A stretch of DNA of 64,000 bases, from contig NZ_JAPJIV010000002.1 in assembly GCF_026241895.1 (NCBI RefSeq), positions 186,001 through 250,000 of the forward strand, given 5' to 3'. Below the pieces are notes generated by a model. The model did no database searches. It had not been told where the DNA came from and saw nothing but the letters and a program-made list of their open reading frames with translations. Position 1 is the stretch's first letter. Each line of letters begins with the position of its first letter. This document shows positions 16,171 to 26,906 of this stretch, piece after piece. This stretch comes from Pseudomonas sp. RIT-562 (GTDB lineage: Bacteria; Pseudomonadota; Gammaproteobacteria; Pseudomonadales; Pseudomonadaceae). The position numbers and the translations under genes are program-made.

Positions 16171-17226
16171 TCAGCCATCTGATGAAGCATTACCGTCAGG
16201 GGTCACTTCCCCTGCACGCTTTTCCAGCTGGCGCAGACGCCGCGCGATGTCATCGAGCTGACGGATGCGCGCCGCGCTTTTGCGCCACTCGGCTGCCGGC
16301 TGCATCGCCGTACCGGAAGAATAGGCACCCTTTTCGGTAATCGAATGGGTCACCATGGTCATCCCGGTGATGAAAACGTTGTCGCAAATTTCGATATGCC
16401 CCACCAGCCCCACGCCACCGGCGAGCATGCAATGCTTACCGATCTTGGTGCTGCCGGAGATCCCCACGCACGCCGCCATGGCGGTGTGATCACCCACCTG
16501 GACGTTGTGGGCGATCTGAATCTGATTGTCGAGCTTCACGCCATTGCCCAGCACGGTATCGGCCAACGCACCACGGTCGATCGCGGTATTGACCCCGATC
16601 TCCACGTCGTCGCCCACCAGCACACCGCCGATCTGGGCGATTTTCTGCCACACGCCTTTCTCGTTGGCGAAACCGAAACCTTCGCCACCCAGCACTGCAC
16701 CCGACTGGATCACCACCCGTTTGCCGATGCGAACGTCGTGGTACAGCGTCACTCGCGGAGCCAACCAGCCACCTTCGCCAATCTCGCAACGCGCGCCAAT
16801 GAAGCAATGTGCGCCAACAGTCACGCCAGCGGCAATACGCGCCGCACTCTCGATAACTGCAAATGCACCAATGCTCGCTGCTGGATCGACCACCGCATCG
16901 GCCGCAATCACGGCTGTCGGATGAATGCCGGCAGGCGCCTTCGGCTTGGGATCGAACAGATGCGAAATCCGCGCGTAGGCCAGGTATGGATCCGGCACTA
17001 CCAGCACGTTACCGGCGAAGCCATCAGCGTCAGCGGTTTTCAGCAGCAACGCGGCAGCCCGGCAATCCGCCAGGTACTTGCGATATTGAGGATTTGCCAG
17101 AAAGCTCAACTGAGCTGGGCCAGCCTCTTGCAAAGTGGCTAGCCCAGTAATTTCTTTCTCCGGGTCGCCACGCAGTGTGGCGCCGAGGAACTCGGCCAAT
17201 TGGCCGAGCTTCATAGTCGCTGTCAT
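16171..17226 (-). CDS. lpxD: UDP-3-O-acylglucosamine N-acyltransferase
   Basis: LpxD adds the second hydroxyacyl chain to the glucosamine precursor of lipid A. The 351-residue protein has the uridine-binding N-terminal domain ([12 protein letters not shown]...), then a hexapeptide-repeat beta helix with the catalytic histidine segment [12 protein letters not shown]. The C-terminus is helical. It begins 3 bases after skp. About 110 bases separate it from fabZ. Confidence 0.97.
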   Translation of the reverse strand: MTATMKLGQLAEFLGATLRGDPEKEITGLATLQEAGPAQLSFLANPQYRKYLADCRAAALLLKTADADGFAGNVLVVPDPYLAYARISHLFDPKPKAPAGIHPTAVIAADAVVDPAASIGAFAVIESAARIAAGVTVGAHCFIGARCEIGEGGWLAPRVTLYHDVRIGKRVVIQSGAVLGGEGFGFANEKGVWQKIAQIGGVLVGDDVEIGVNTAIDRGALADTVLGNGVKLDNQIQIAHNVQVGDHTAMAACVGISGSTKIGKHCMLAGGVGLVGHIEICDNVFITGMTMVTHSITEKGAYSSGTAMQPAAEWRKSAARIRQLDDIARRLRQLEKRAGEVTPDGNASSDG

Positions 17227-17229
17227 GGA

Positions 17230-17733
17230 TTACTTCAGCTGATTCATGCGCTCGATAACCTGGCGAGTGATGTCGTACTGAGGTTTGACATCAATCACTG
17301 CGCCACGCTCGAAGACCAGGTCAAAAGCACCTTTCTTGATGACTTCTTCCACAGCGCTGTCCAGCTTTGGCTTCAGCTGCTTGAGCATTTCACGGTCGGC
17401 AACGGCTTTGGCTTCGTTCAGCTCCTTGGACTGGAACTGGAAATCACGGGCCTTTTGCTTGAATTCAAGCTCCAGACGCTCGCGCTCGCCTTGCTGCATC
17501 TTGTCGCCGCCAGCCATCAGGCGGTCCTGGATACCCTTGGCACTGCTTTCCAGTGTCTTGAGCTTGGACAGCTGAGGGCCGAATTTCTTCTCGGCATCCA
17601 CGGCGTATTTCTTGGCCGCGTCGGATTCCAGCAGGGCCATCTGATAGTTCAGGACGGCGATTTTCATGTCGGCAAAAGCCGGGCCTGCTACCAGTACGGT
17701 CGCCAGGAGAACCAATTGAGTCAACTTACGCAC
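17230..17733 (-). CDS. skp: Periplasmic chaperone Skp (OmpH family)
   Basis: Skp holds unfolded outer-membrane proteins in the periplasm on their way to the BAM complex. The 167-residue protein has a signal peptide (residues 1-21, ending AGPAFA, cleavage before DMKIAV). A long charged helical region, from about 40 to 140, forms the tentacles of the family. The start codon is GTG with a TAGGAG ribosome-binding site 8 bases upstream. It lies between bamA, its functional partner, and lpxD. Confidence 0.95.
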   Translation of the reverse strand: MRKLTQLVLLATVLVAGPAFADMKIAVLNYQMALLESDAAKKYAVDAEKKFGPQLSKLKTLESSAKGIQDRLMAGGDKMQQGERERLELEFKQKARDFQFQSKELNEAKAVADREMLKQLKPKLDSAVEEVIKKGAFDLVFERGAVIDVKPQYDITRQVIERMNQLK

Positions 17734-17778
17734 GATGCACTCCTACAAAATCCATTGTCGTTATCTTGGGTCAGACGC

Positions 17779-20154
17779 TTAGAACGTCTGGCCGAGGGAG
17801 AATTGGAACACTTGAGTCTCAGCGTCATCCGGTTTCTTCACTGGCATTGCCAGGGCGAAGCTCAACGGACCCAGTGCTGTGACCCAGGTCACACCGACAC
17901 CGACGGAACTGGCCATGTTGCTCAGGCTGATGTCGTTGCACTTGGTGCGGGACTCAGAGCCGTCAGCATTGGTGGTGTCCTTGCACTTCGAGTCGAACAC
18001 GTTACCCACGTCCCAGAAGACCGAAGTACGCAGGGAACGTTGATCCTTGACGAACGGCAGTGGAAACAGCAGCTCCACACCGCCCTGGATCAGGACGTTA
18101 CCACCGAACGGCAGTGGATCCTGGTCCGGATCTTCCGCGGTGCCCGGGTTGTTGCCACGACTTGGCGTACTGCGAGGACCCAAGGTGCTGTCCTTGAAGC
18201 CACGAACCGAGTTGAAACCACCAGCATAGTAGTTTTCATAGAATGGCAAGCCATCGGTCGAACCGTAACCGTCGCCATAACCCAATTCGGTGTGCAGGCG
18301 CATGGTGTAGTTTTCGCTCAGCGGCTGGAACAACTGGCCGCGGTAATCGAGCTTGAAGAACGACAGGTCGCTGCCCGGCGTAGTGGTTTCCAGGGTCAGG
18401 CTCTGGGAACGACCACGGGTAGCCAGCACGCCCTTGTTCAGGGTCGATTCGGACCAGCCGGCAGACGCCTTGAAGTTCAGGTATTTGTCGCCTTCCTTGT
18501 TCACGAAGTCGAAGATTTCATCAACGGTGTAGACACCGGTCTTGATGGTGTCCTGCTGCGCGGTCAGGCCGAAGGTCAGACGCGAAGTCTCGCTGATCGG
18601 GTAACCCACGCTCACGCCGGCACCCAGGCTGTCTACCGCATAGCTGGCGATATCGGTTTCGAGATCGTCATAGTCGGTGGTGCGATAGAAAGCGTTGTAA
18701 CCCAGGCTCACGCCATCAGCAGTCCAGTACGGGTCGACATAACCGAAGTTATAGCGGCTCTGGTATTCACTGCGGGTCAGGCCGATGCTGACCTTATTAC
18801 CGGTACCCAGGAAGTTGTTCTGGGTAATCGAACCACCCAGGATCAGACCGGCACTCTGGGCAAAACCGACGCTGGCGGTGATGGAACCGGAGGCCTGCTC
18901 TTCCACGCTGTAGTTCACGTCTACCTGGTCGTCGACGCCCGGTACGGCCGGGGTTTCAACGTTGACTTCCTTGAAGAAGCCCAGGCGTTCAAGACGGGTC
19001 TTGGACTGGTCGATCAGGTAGGTCGAAGCCCAGCCACCTTCCATCTGGCGCATCTCACGGCGCAGCACTTCGTCTTCAGACTTGGTGTTGCCACGGAAGT
19101 TGATGCGGTTGACGTAGGCACGCTTGCCCGGATCTACGGCAAAAGTGATGTCGACAGTGTGGTCGTCATCATGCGGCTGAGGCACGCCGTTGACGTTGGC
19201 GAAGGTGTAGCCTTCGTTACCCAGGCGGCGGGTGATCAGTTCGGACGTGGTGGTCATCAGCTTGCGCGAGAACACCTGGCCTTTCTGCACCAGCAGCAGG
19301 GACTTGACCTGGTCTTCAGGAACTTTCAGGTCGCCGCTCAGCTTGACGTCACGAACGGTGTACTTCTCGCCTTCGTTGACGTTGACAGTGATGTAGACGT
19401 GCTTCTTGTCCGGGGTGATCGACACCTGGGTCGAAGCGATGTCCATGTTGATGTAGCCGCGGTCCAGGTAGTAGGAACGCAGACGCTCCAGGTCACCGGA
19501 GAGTTTTTCACGGGCGTACTTGTCATCGTTCTTGAAGAACGACAACCAGTTGGTGGTCTTGAGTTCGAACAGGTCGATCAGGTCTTCATCAGGGAAGACG
19601 GTATTACCCACCACGTTGATGTGCTGGATAGCGGCAACGGTGCCTTCGTTGATGTTGACCTTCAGCGCGACGCGGTTGCGCGGCTGCGACACCACTTCGG
19701 TGTCGACGGTTGCGGAGTAGCGCCCCTGGGCGACATATTGGCGCTGCAGCTCGTTACGAACACCTTCGAGGGTGGCGCGCTGGAAGATTTCACCTTCGGC
19801 CAGACCGGACTGTTTAAGGCCCTTCATCAGGTCTTCAGTGGAAATCGCCTTGTTACCTTCGATTTCGATACTGGCGACCGAAGGACGCTCGACTACCGTG
19901 ATGACCAGGACGTTGCCATCGCGGCCCAGCTGGATATCTTGAAAGAAACCAGTTTTGAACAACGCACGAGTGGATTCAACCAGGCGACGATCGTCAGCCT
20001 GCTCGCCGACGTTCAACGGCAAGGCACCAAAGACACTACCCGCGGAGACCCGCTGGAGGCCATTGACGCGAATATCAGAGATAGTGAAGGACTCGGCGTG
20101 AACTTCGGCGATCATCAATACGGTGAGAACCGCAGTTAGCAGCAGACGTTTCAT
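17779..20154 (-). CDS. bamA: Outer membrane protein assembly factor BamA
   Basis: BamA is the core of the machine that folds beta-barrel proteins into the outer membrane. The 791-residue precursor has a signal peptide ending EVHA, then five POTRA domains (about 22-420), then the 16-strand barrel. The barrel carries the lid-loop motif VRGF (in SVRGFKDSTLG) and ends in the terminal phenylalanine (FSLGQTF). An upstream alternative start would add nine residues before the signal peptide and is unlikely. A terminator-like hairpin precedes the gene. Confidence 0.98.
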   Translation of the reverse strand: MKRLLLTAVLTVLMIAEVHAESFTISDIRVNGLQRVSAGSVFGALPLNVGEQADDRRLVESTRALFKTGFFQDIQLGRDGNVLVITVVERPSVASIEIEGNKAISTEDLMKGLKQSGLAEGEIFQRATLEGVRNELQRQYVAQGRYSATVDTEVVSQPRNRVALKVNINEGTVAAIQHINVVGNTVFPDEDLIDLFELKTTNWLSFFKNDDKYAREKLSGDLERLRSYYLDRGYINMDIASTQVSITPDKKHVYITVNVNEGEKYTVRDVKLSGDLKVPEDQVKSLLLVQKGQVFSRKLMTTTSELITRRLGNEGYTFANVNGVPQPHDDDHTVDITFAVDPGKRAYVNRINFRGNTKSEDEVLRREMRQMEGGWASTYLIDQSKTRLERLGFFKEVNVETPAVPGVDDQVDVNYSVEEQASGSITASVGFAQSAGLILGGSITQNNFLGTGNKVSIGLTRSEYQSRYNFGYVDPYWTADGVSLGYNAFYRTTDYDDLETDIASYAVDSLGAGVSVGYPISETSRLTFGLTAQQDTIKTGVYTVDEIFDFVNKEGDKYLNFKASAGWSESTLNKGVLATRGRSQSLTLETTTPGSDLSFFKLDYRGQLFQPLSENYTMRLHTELGYGDGYGSTDGLPFYENYYAGGFNSVRGFKDSTLGPRSTPSRGNNPGTAEDPDQDPLPFGGNVLIQGGVELLFPLPFVKDQRSLRTSVFWDVGNVFDSKCKDTTNADGSESRTKCNDISLSNMASSVGVGVTWVTALGPLSFALAMPVKKPDDAETQVFQFSLGQTF

Positions 20155-20176
20155 GAAGTCCTTTCTTATTCCAACT

Positions 20177-20208
20177 GGCAATAAACAAACTGCCGCAAAA
20201 TGCGGCAG
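20177..20208 (-). terminator. Terminator-like hairpin between rseP and bamA
   Basis: CTGCCGCA and TGCGGCAG form a perfect stem around AAA. The minus strand continues with TTTGTTTATTGCC, so this looks like an intrinsic terminator or attenuator inside what is otherwise a continuous gene cluster. Confidence 0.65.
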
Positions 20209-20228
20209 ATTCGCAATTCAGCGAAGTG

Positions 20229-21581
20229 TTACAGACGGCCCAAATCATTGACCAGAGCAAGCAACATCACCCCGACCACCAAACTGATACCGATCTGTAT
20301 CCCCCAACCCTGCACCCGATCCGACAAGGGGCGACCACGCACCCACTCGATCAGATAAAACAACAAATGCCCCCCATCCAGTACTGGAATGGGCAACAAA
20401 TTCAGAACACCCAAGCTAATACTCAGATAAGCAAGGAAATTCAGGAAATCAGCGACGCCCGACTGGGCAGAAGCGCCCGCCACTTTAGCAATGGTTATCG
20501 GTCCACTCAAGTTTTTTACCGATAGCTCGCCGAACAACATTTTCTTCAGCGAATCGAGGGTCAGAATGCTCATGGTCCAGGTGCGTCGAGCCCCCTCCCC
20601 GATTGCCGCCACCGGACCGTAACTGATCTCGCGAATCATCTCTGGTGGCCAATCGACAGCTTTAACCCCCGCCCCCAGGTAGCCGTTGGGTGCCTTGCTC
20701 TCGCCGCGAGCAGCGAGGGTCACCGGAACGTCTATTTGCGCGCCATCACGCTCGACTCGCAGCACGATTTTGCTGTCCGGACGCAGGCGAACCGTATCCA
20801 CCACCTGCTGCCAGTCATCGAGGGACTTGCCATCAAGGGCCAGCAGGCGGTCGCCGGTTTTCAGCCCGGCAGCCTGGGCCGGTCCCTTCGGATCGAGTTC
20901 AGCCAATACCGGCGGCAGCGCCGGGCGCCATGGGCGAATGCCCAGGGAACGGATCGGATCGGGCTCGTCTGCGCCCTTGAGCCACTCGTCCAGCACCAGT
21001 TCACGCGTGGTATCGGTGGTGGAACCCTGATCTCGCACAACCAGCTGCAACGCTCCGGTTTCGCCCAAACGACGCACGAGCTGCAGATTCACCGCACCCC
21101 AGCCGGAAGTCGGCTCGCCATCTATTGCAACAATTTCCTGCCCCGCCGTCAGCCCGGCCTTGGCCGCAATACTGGCAGGCTCGACTCCACCGATGACCGG
21201 GCGTACCTGGTCGCTGCCCAGCATGGCCAGCACCCAGAAGAAAAACATTGCCAGAAGGAAGTTGGCGATAGGGCCCGCAGAGACGATAGCGATACGCTGG
21301 CGCACGGACTTGCGATTGAATGACTGATCGAGCTGATCCACCGGCACTTCGCCTTCGCGCTCGTCCAGCATCTTCACGTAGCCGCCCAATGGGATGGCGG
21401 CGACCACAAACTCGGTGCCTTGCTTGTCGTGCCAACGCAGCAACGGCATGCCAAAGCCTACGGAGAAACGCAGCACTTTAACCCCACAGCGACGCGCGAC
21501 CCAGAAATGGCCGAACTCGTGGAAGGTGACCAGCACGCCCAACGCAATCAGGGTGCCGACAATCATGTAAAGCGCGCTCAT
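20229..21581 (-). CDS. rseP: RIP zinc metalloprotease RseP (MucP)
   Basis: RseP is an inner-membrane site-2 protease that cuts the anti-sigma factor (MucA in Pseudomonas) and so releases the envelope-stress sigma factor. The 450-residue protein has the zinc motif HEFGHF near residue 21 and two PDZ domains in the middle. The C-terminal NLLPIPVLDGGHLLF motif supplies the third ligand. It is followed by bamA, whose expression responds to the same stress pathway in enterics. The start is an ATG with GGAGAG upstream. Confidence 0.97.
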   Translation of the reverse strand: MSALYMIVGTLIALGVLVTFHEFGHFWVARRCGVKVLRFSVGFGMPLLRWHDKQGTEFVVAAIPLGGYVKMLDEREGEVPVDQLDQSFNRKSVRQRIAIVSAGPIANFLLAMFFFWVLAMLGSDQVRPVIGGVEPASIAAKAGLTAGQEIVAIDGEPTSGWGAVNLQLVRRLGETGALQLVVRDQGSTTDTTRELVLDEWLKGADEPDPIRSLGIRPWRPALPPVLAELDPKGPAQAAGLKTGDRLLALDGKSLDDWQQVVDTVRLRPDSKIVLRVERDGAQIDVPVTLAARGESKAPNGYLGAGVKAVDWPPEMIREISYGPVAAIGEGARRTWTMSILTLDSLKKMLFGELSVKNLSGPITIAKVAGASAQSGVADFLNFLAYLSISLGVLNLLPIPVLDGGHLLFYLIEWVRGRPLSDRVQGWGIQIGISLVVGVMLLALVNDLGRL

Positions 21582-21637
21582 CTACTCTCTCCGCAATACT
21601 TTCCAGTGCTGCATGGGCTTGCGTATTGCAACACGTG

Positions 21638-22828
21638 CTACCGCCCGTGGCGACTCAACCATTGCCCGGCCAGTTCGCGAGCCTTGGCATCTGCCGTAAA
21701 TACGGCATCGAGATCATCCACCGCGACCACCGGTTCAAGATTCAACACTTCCTCGATGATACTCGCGATTTCCAGATAACGAACCCGCCCGTCGAGAAAC
21801 GCGGCTACCGCCACTTCATTTGCTGCATTGAGCATGGCCGGAGCACTGTTGCCAGCCTCGGCCGCCTGCCGCGCCAGGCGCAGGCATGGGAATCGCTCTT
21901 CATCAGGCGCCTGGAAATCCAGGCGCGCGATCGCGAACAGGTCCAGGGGCGCCACGCCCGAGTCGATACGTTCCGGCCAGGCCAGCGCATTGGCGATCGG
22001 TGTGCGCATATCGGGGTTACCCAACTGCGCCAGCACCGACCCGTCAATGTAATCAACCAGGGAATGTATGACACTTTGCGAGTGGATCACCACCTCGACT
22101 TGGGACGGCTTGGCATCGAACAGCCAGCAGGCTTCGATCAACTCAAGCCCCTTGTTCATCATGCTGGCCGAATCGACCGAAATCTTGCGCCCCATGGACC
22201 AGTTCGGATGGGCACAGGCCTGCTCTGGAGTGACGTGCACGAGCTCAGCCATGGGCGTCTGGCGAAACGGACCACCCGAAGCCGTGAGCAGGATACGACG
22301 CACCCCGACGGAGCCCAGGCCCCGGGCGAAATCCCGCGGCATGCACTGGAAAATCGCATTGTGCTCACTGTCGATCGGCAACAATACCGAGCCGCTCTTG
22401 CGCACCGCCTGCATGAACAAGGCGCCGGACATGACCAGCGCTTCCTTGTTGGCCAACAGGATCTTTTTGCCGGCCTCGACCGCCGCCAGGGTCGGACGCA
22501 AGCCCGCAGCGCCGACGATGGCCGCCATGACGGCATCCACTTCGGGATCAGCGGCAACCTGGCACAAGCCCGCCTCACCGACCAGCACCTGGGTCGACAG
22601 GCCCGCAGAACGCAACTGATCCTGCAGGCGTCGACCGGCGTCGACTTCAGGCACCACGGCAAAACGTGGCGCATGGCGTACACACAGGGCCAGTAGTTCG
22701 CTCAGGCGGGTGAACCCGCTGAGGGCGAACACCTGGAAGCGCTCGGGATGCCGGGCGATGACATCGAGGGTGCTCAGGCCAATCGAGCCCGTAGCCCCCA
22801 GCACGGTAATCTGCTGTGGACGACTCAC
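21638..22828 (-). CDS. dxr: 1-deoxy-D-xylulose 5-phosphate reductoisomerase
   Basis: Dxr makes MEP from DXP, the committed step of the non-mevalonate pathway; IspD, in this window, uses its product. The protein has 396 residues from a GTG start that overlaps the cdsA stop by 4 bases (GTGA). It has the NADPH loop [17 protein letters not shown] and the conserved [13 protein letters not shown] second GTG 5 codons upstream is less likely because the chosen start gives the usual family length and coupling. Confidence 0.97.
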   Translation of the reverse strand: MSRPQQITVLGATGSIGLSTLDVIARHPERFQVFALSGFTRLSELLALCVRHAPRFAVVPEVDAGRRLQDQLRSAGLSTQVLVGEAGLCQVAADPEVDAVMAAIVGAAGLRPTLAAVEAGKKILLANKEALVMSGALFMQAVRKSGSVLLPIDSEHNAIFQCMPRDFARGLGSVGVRRILLTASGGPFRQTPMAELVHVTPEQACAHPNWSMGRKISVDSASMMNKGLELIEACWLFDAKPSQVEVVIHSQSVIHSLVDYIDGSVLAQLGNPDMRTPIANALAWPERIDSGVAPLDLFAIARLDFQAPDEERFPCLRLARQAAEAGNSAPAMLNAANEVAVAAFLDGRVRYLEIASIIEEVLNLEPVVAVDDLDAVFTADAKARELAGQWLSRHGR

Positions 22829-23631
22829 GGTGCCGCCATCCACAACAACACCGCAAAGACCGGAATCGCCGCGGTCAGGCTATCGATGCGATCCAGCACT
22901 CCGCCGTGACCAGGCAGCAGGTTGCTGCTGTCCTTGATGCCGGACTGACGCTTGAACATGCTCTCGGTGAGGTCGCCCACGACCGAGATGAACACGATCA
23001 CTGCCGCACCGATCAAGCCCTTGAGCAACTCTGCCACCGTCCAGTCGCGAACCAGCCCGACGACAAACGTAATGACCAGCGCCAATGCCAGGCCGCCATA
23101 CACCCCTTCCCAACTCTTGCCGGGACTGACCTGCGGCGCCAGCTTGCGCTTGCCGAAGGCTCGCCCGGAGAAGTAAGCCCCGATGTCCGCGCCCCAGACC
23201 AGCACCATCACCGCCATGATCAGCCAGTTACCCAGGGGCTCCTGCTTGATCAGGATCAGGCCTTGCCAGGCTGGAAGCAGCACCAGCAGACCGATCACCA
23301 GCTTGCAGGCAGCACTCGACCAATGGCCGCTTGAACGTGGATACGTCAGCACCAGATAGGTCGCAACGCCCCACCACAGTACTGCCGCGCCCAACACCCA
23401 AGGCGCAAGCCCGGGCAAGATATGCATGAAAAACAGCATCACCGCTACCGCCAGCGCATAGCCGACGCGCACTGGCTGGGCGGTAAAGCCCGCCAGGCGA
23501 GCCCATTCCCATGCGCCCAAGGTCACGACCAGGCCAATGAACAGCGCAAAGCCGGAGCCCTCCAGCAGGAAAAAGCCGCACAGGGCTATCGGCAGCAGGA
23601 TCAGTGCAGTGATGATTCGTTGTTTAAGCAT
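22825..23631 (-). CDS. cdsA: Phosphatidate cytidylyltransferase
   Basis: CdsA makes CDP-diacylglycerol, the precursor of all phospholipids, in the inner membrane. The 268-residue protein is mostly hydrophobic with about eight membrane segments. It ends with the family signature, seen here as [20 protein letters not shown] followed by [12 protein letters not shown]. It overlaps uppS by one base (TAATG) and dxr by four, so translation of the three is coupled. Confidence 0.97.
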   Translation of the reverse strand: MLKQRIITALILLPIALCGFFLLEGSGFALFIGLVVTLGAWEWARLAGFTAQPVRVGYALAVAVMLFFMHILPGLAPWVLGAAVLWWGVATYLVLTYPRSSGHWSSAACKLVIGLLVLLPAWQGLILIKQEPLGNWLIMAVMVLVWGADIGAYFSGRAFGKRKLAPQVSPGKSWEGVYGGLALALVITFVVGLVRDWTVAELLKGLIGAAVIVFISVVGDLTESMFKRQSGIKDSSNLLPGHGGVLDRIDSLTAAIPVFAVLLWMAAP

Positions 23632-24386
23632 TAAGCCCGGGCTCCAGCTTCGACCTGCTCGCTCGTTTTACCGAAGCGGCGCTGGCGCGAAGCGTAATCG
23701 GCCAGCGCTTTGCGCATGGCGTCGTGTTTGAAGTCCGGCCAGAACAGGTCGGAGAAGTACAACTCGGCGTAAGCCAGTTGCCACAGCAGGAAGTTGCTGA
23801 TGCGGTGCTCGCCACCGGTGCGGATGCACAGGTCCGGCAACGGCAGGTCGCCCGTCGACAGACAGGTCTGCAGCAGCTCTGGCGTGATGTCCTCCGGGCG
23901 CAGGTGCCCGGCCTGGACTTCACGAGCCAGGCGTTGCGCGGCCTGCGCGATGTCCCACTGGCCGCCGTAATTGGCGGCGATCTGCAGGACCAGGCGATTG
24001 GCGCCCACCGTCATGGCTTCAGCCTCGCGCATGGCGGCCTGAAGCTCGGGGTGGAAGCGCGAACGATCGCCGATGATGCGCAAACTGATGTTGTTGTCGT
24101 TCAGGCGCTTGGCCTCGCGACGCAGCGCCTTGAAGAACAATTCCATCAACGCACTGACCTCATCGGCCGGGCGCTGCCAGTTTTCACTGGAGAACGCGAA
24201 CAGGGTCAATACCTCGACCCCGGCCTCGGCGCACACTTCAATCACCGCGCGCACCGCATCTACGCCCGCTTTATGACCGGCGACACCGGGCAAAAAGCGT
24301 TTTTTCGCCCAGCGGTTGTTACCATCCATGATAATCGCGACATGGCGCGGCACCGCGAAGGGTGCAGTCTGCTTAGTCTTTTCCAT
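23631..24386 (-). CDS. uppS: Undecaprenyl diphosphate synthase (cis-prenyltransferase)
   Basis: UppS extends farnesyl diphosphate to the C55 carrier lipid for peptidoglycan and O-antigen. The 251-residue protein has the catalytic motif IIMDGNNRWAKKR and the substrate-binding segments LTLFAFSSENWQRP and DLCIRTGGEHRISNFLLWQ. It lies 13 bases downstream of frr. The frr-uppS-cdsA-dxr-rseP order is widely conserved. Confidence 0.98.
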   Translation of the reverse strand: MEKTKQTAPFAVPRHVAIIMDGNNRWAKKRFLPGVAGHKAGVDAVRAVIEVCAEAGVEVLTLFAFSSENWQRPADEVSALMELFFKALRREAKRLNDNNISLRIIGDRSRFHPELQAAMREAEAMTVGANRLVLQIAANYGGQWDIAQAAQRLAREVQAGHLRPEDITPELLQTCLSTGDLPLPDLCIRTGGEHRISNFLLWQLAYAELYFSDLFWPDFKHDAMRKALADYASRQRRFGKTSEQVEAGARA

Positions 24387-24399
24387 GAAAACGTGACCC

Positions 24400-24957
24400 T
24401 TATACGGCCATCAGGTCCGCTTCTTTCTGCTTGGTCGCCGCGTCGATATCCGCCTCTGCCTTGTCGGTGAGCTTCTGGATATCGGCTGCCGCACGACGCT
24501 CTTCGTCTTCGCTGATTTCCTTGTCCTTCACCAGCTTCTTCAGGTCGCCCAGTGCATCGCGACGAATGTTGCGCACGGCAACACGAGCGTCTTCAGCAGC
24601 ACTGCGCGCCTGCTTGGTGAAGCCCTTGCGGGTCTCTTCGGTCAGGGCCGGCATGGAAATCAGCAGCAACTCGCCCAGGTTGGTCGGGTTGAGGTTCAGG
24701 CCAGCACTCTGGATGGCCTTGTCGACTGCCGCGAGCATGTTGCGCTCAAACGCCACGACCTGCAGGGTACGGGAGTCTTTTACCGTGATGTTGGCCACTT
24801 GGGTGATGGAGGTGTCCGTGCCGTAGTACGGCACCATCACGCTACCCAGAATGCTTGGGTGAGCCTTGCCGGTACGGATCTGACCAAATGCATGGTTCAG
24901 GGAGTCCAGGGATTTCTGCATGCGCTCTTGAGCGTCTTTCTTGATTTCGTTGATCAT
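24400..24957 (-). CDS. frr: Ribosome recycling factor
   Basis: RRF, with EF-G, splits the post-termination ribosome. The 185-residue protein has the usual length and family motifs, including [11 protein letters not shown] and a C-terminal long helical bundle ([15 protein letters not shown]). It overlaps the pyrH stop by four bases (ATGA), the conserved pyrH-frr arrangement. Confidence 0.98.
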   Translation of the reverse strand: MINEIKKDAQERMQKSLDSLNHAFGQIRTGKAHPSILGSVMVPYYGTDTSITQVANITVKDSRTLQVVAFERNMLAAVDKAIQSAGLNLNPTNLGELLLISMPALTEETRKGFTKQARSAAEDARVAVRNIRRDALGDLKKLVKDKEISEDEERRAAADIQKLTDKAEADIDAATKQKEADLMAV

Positions 24958-25697
24958 TGTTGGCCTTCCTCGATCAGGGTCCCTTCAGCGCCGCCATGCA
25001 CGATATTCAGCAGGGCGCCGGGTTTGTTCATGTTAAAGACGCGCAATGGCATCTTGTGGTCGCGGCACAGGCAAATGGCCGTCAGATCCATCACACCCAG
25101 CTTGCGATCCAGCACTTCATCGTAAGTCAGATGATCGAACTTCTCGGCATGCGGGTCTTTGAATGGGTCGGCAGTGTAGACGCCATCGACCTTGGTCGCC
25201 TTGAGCACGACATCGGCATCGATTTCGATTGCACGCAGGCAGGCTGCGGAATCCGTGGTAAAGAACGGATTACCGGTACCGGCTGCGAAAATCACCACTT
25301 CCTTGGAATTCAGGTGGCGCATGGCCTTGCGACGATCGTAATGATCAGTCACGCCTACCATGGAAATGGCCGACATTACGATGGCCGAGATATTGGCACG
25401 TTCCAGCGCGTCGCGCATGGCCAAGGCGTTCATCACAGTGGCCAGCATGCCCATGTGGTCGCCAGTCACCCGATCCATGCCGGCTGCGCTCAGCGCTGCA
25501 CCGCGGAACAGGTTGCCACCGCCGATCACCAGACCGACCTGGACACCGATGCCAACCAGTTGGCCGACTTCCAGTGCCATGCGATCCAGAACTTTCGGGT
25601 CGATCCCGAACTCTTCCGAGCCCATCAGGGCCTCGCCGCTAAGCTTGAGTAGAATGCGTTTATAGCGAGCCTGATAACCACTGCCCTGCTGAGCCAT
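24954..25697 (-). CDS. pyrH: Uridylate kinase
   Basis: PyrH phosphorylates UMP to UDP and feeds the CTP synthase encoded elsewhere in this window. The 247-residue amino-acid-kinase-fold protein has [13 protein letters not shown] near the N-terminus, then [10 protein letters not shown], and [16 protein letters not shown] near the nucleotide site. The ATG has an AGGAGAG ribosome-binding site. A terminator upstream separates it from tsf. Confidence 0.98.
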   Translation of the reverse strand: MAQQGSGYQARYKRILLKLSGEALMGSEEFGIDPKVLDRMALEVGQLVGIGVQVGLVIGGGNLFRGAALSAAGMDRVTGDHMGMLATVMNALAMRDALERANISAIVMSAISMVGVTDHYDRRKAMRHLNSKEVVIFAAGTGNPFFTTDSAACLRAIEIDADVVLKATKVDGVYTADPFKDPHAEKFDHLTYDEVLDRKLGVMDLTAICLCRDHKMPLRVFNMNKPGALLNIVHGGAEGTLIEEGQQ

Positions 25698-25852
25698 TGC
25701 GAATCTCTCCTGCGGCGTATTTTAAAAATTCTTTGCGAGCTGTTTACAGCTGGCGTTCACTCTAGCTTGGCGCTGCTTCAGCGCCATCGGAACATGGCTT
25801 TGTAAGCCAGTTCCAAAGGGAAACCAAATAAAAATTTGGCAGCCCATCTGAA

Positions 25853-25884
25853 AAGAGGCTGCGCGCGTAAGCGGGCAGCCTCTT
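25853..25884 (-). terminator. Rho-independent terminator after tsf
   Basis: AAGAGGCTGC and GCAGCCTCTT form a perfect 10-base-pair stem with a 12-base loop, and the minus strand continues TTTC. It closes the rpsB-tsf unit about 25 bases past the tsf stop. Confidence 0.8.
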
Positions 25885-25907
25885 CTGGGCGACAGTTGAG
25901 AACTGTC

Positions 25908-26771
25908 TTATTGCTTGGCGGCAGCCAGCTGGGCAGCAACTTCTTCAGCGAAGTTGTCGACCGGCTTCTCGATGCCTTCGCCTACTTTGAAGTAGGTGAA
26001 GGAAACGATTTCAGCACCGGCTTTCTTGGCCAGTTCGCCAACCTTGATTTCAGGGTTCTTGACGAACGCCTGCTCAACCAGGCTCGCTTCAGCCAGGAAC
26101 TTGCTGATACGGCCTTTGACCATGTTTTCAACAATGTTTTCCGGCTTGCCGGCGATCTTGTCAGCGTTCAGGGTCAGGAACACGCCCTTCTCACGCTCTA
26201 CCGCTTCAGCGGAAACTTCCGATGGCAGCAGGAATTCAGGGTTGGTCGCTGCTACGTGCATCGCGATGTCTTTGGCCAGCTCAACGTCGCCGCCCTTCAG
26301 AACAACTGCAACACCGATTTTGTTGCCGTGCAGGTAGCCACCAACAACATCACCTTCAACGCGAGCCAGGCGACGGATGTTGACGTTTTCGCCAACCTTG
26401 CCGACCAGTACCAGGCGATCAGCTTCTTGAGCTTCGATCAGCGGAGCGACGTCAGTCAGTTTGTCAGCGAACGCTTTTTCAACGCTGCTGGCAACGAATG
26501 CCTTGAAGTCGTCCTGCAGAGCCAGGAAGTCGGTCTGCGAGTTCACTTCCAGCAGAACGGCGGATTTACCGTCTTCCTTCAGAGCGATAGCGCCTTCAGC
26601 AGCTACGTTGCCTGCTTTCTTGGCAGCCTTGATGGCGCCCGAAGCACGCATGTCATCAATGGCTTTTTCGATGTCGCCGCCGGCCTTGGTCAAGGCCTTT
26701 TTGCAATCCATCATGCCTTCGCCGGTACGCTCGCGCAGTTCTTTGACCAACGCTGCAGTAATCTCTGCCAT
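25908..26771 (-). CDS. tsf: Elongation factor Ts
   Basis: EF-Ts recycles EF-Tu by nucleotide exchange. The 287-residue protein starts with MAEITAALVKELRERTGEGMM, containing the UBA-like domain and the signature RERTGEGMMDCKKAL. The core contacts follow, with the NSQTDFLAL motif near residue 80. The ATG has an AAGAGGA ribosome-binding site. It follows rpsB across a hairpin that probably attenuates rather than fully ends transcription. Confidence 0.98.
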   Translation of the reverse strand: MAEITAALVKELRERTGEGMMDCKKALTKAGGDIEKAIDDMRASGAIKAAKKAGNVAAEGAIALKEDGKSAVLLEVNSQTDFLALQDDFKAFVASSVEKAFADKLTDVAPLIEAQEADRLVLVGKVGENVNIRRLARVEGDVVGGYLHGNKIGVAVVLKGGDVELAKDIAMHVAATNPEFLLPSEVSAEAVEREKGVFLTLNADKIAGKPENIVENMVKGRISKFLAEASLVEQAFVKNPEIKVGELAKKAGAEIVSFTYFKVGEGIEKPVDNFAEEVAAQLAAAKQ

Positions 26772-26906
26772 TTCAAAATCCTCTTGGATAGGTTTTCAAC
26801 CATTCCACCCGATCAAACGGGCGTTCAATTCTTCCCGAAGCTTCTTTGATAGCGGCTGCACGTTACAAGGTTGCAACTGCGCTGCACACAAATGGTTTTC
26901 GAGGTG

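Noticed and set aside
17200..20139. A 979-residue open frame on the plus strand opposite bamA and skp
   Set aside because: It is antisense to two unmistakable genes and reads as low-information valine-, leucine- and glutamine-rich sequence produced by codon bias. No ribosome-binding site or family motif.
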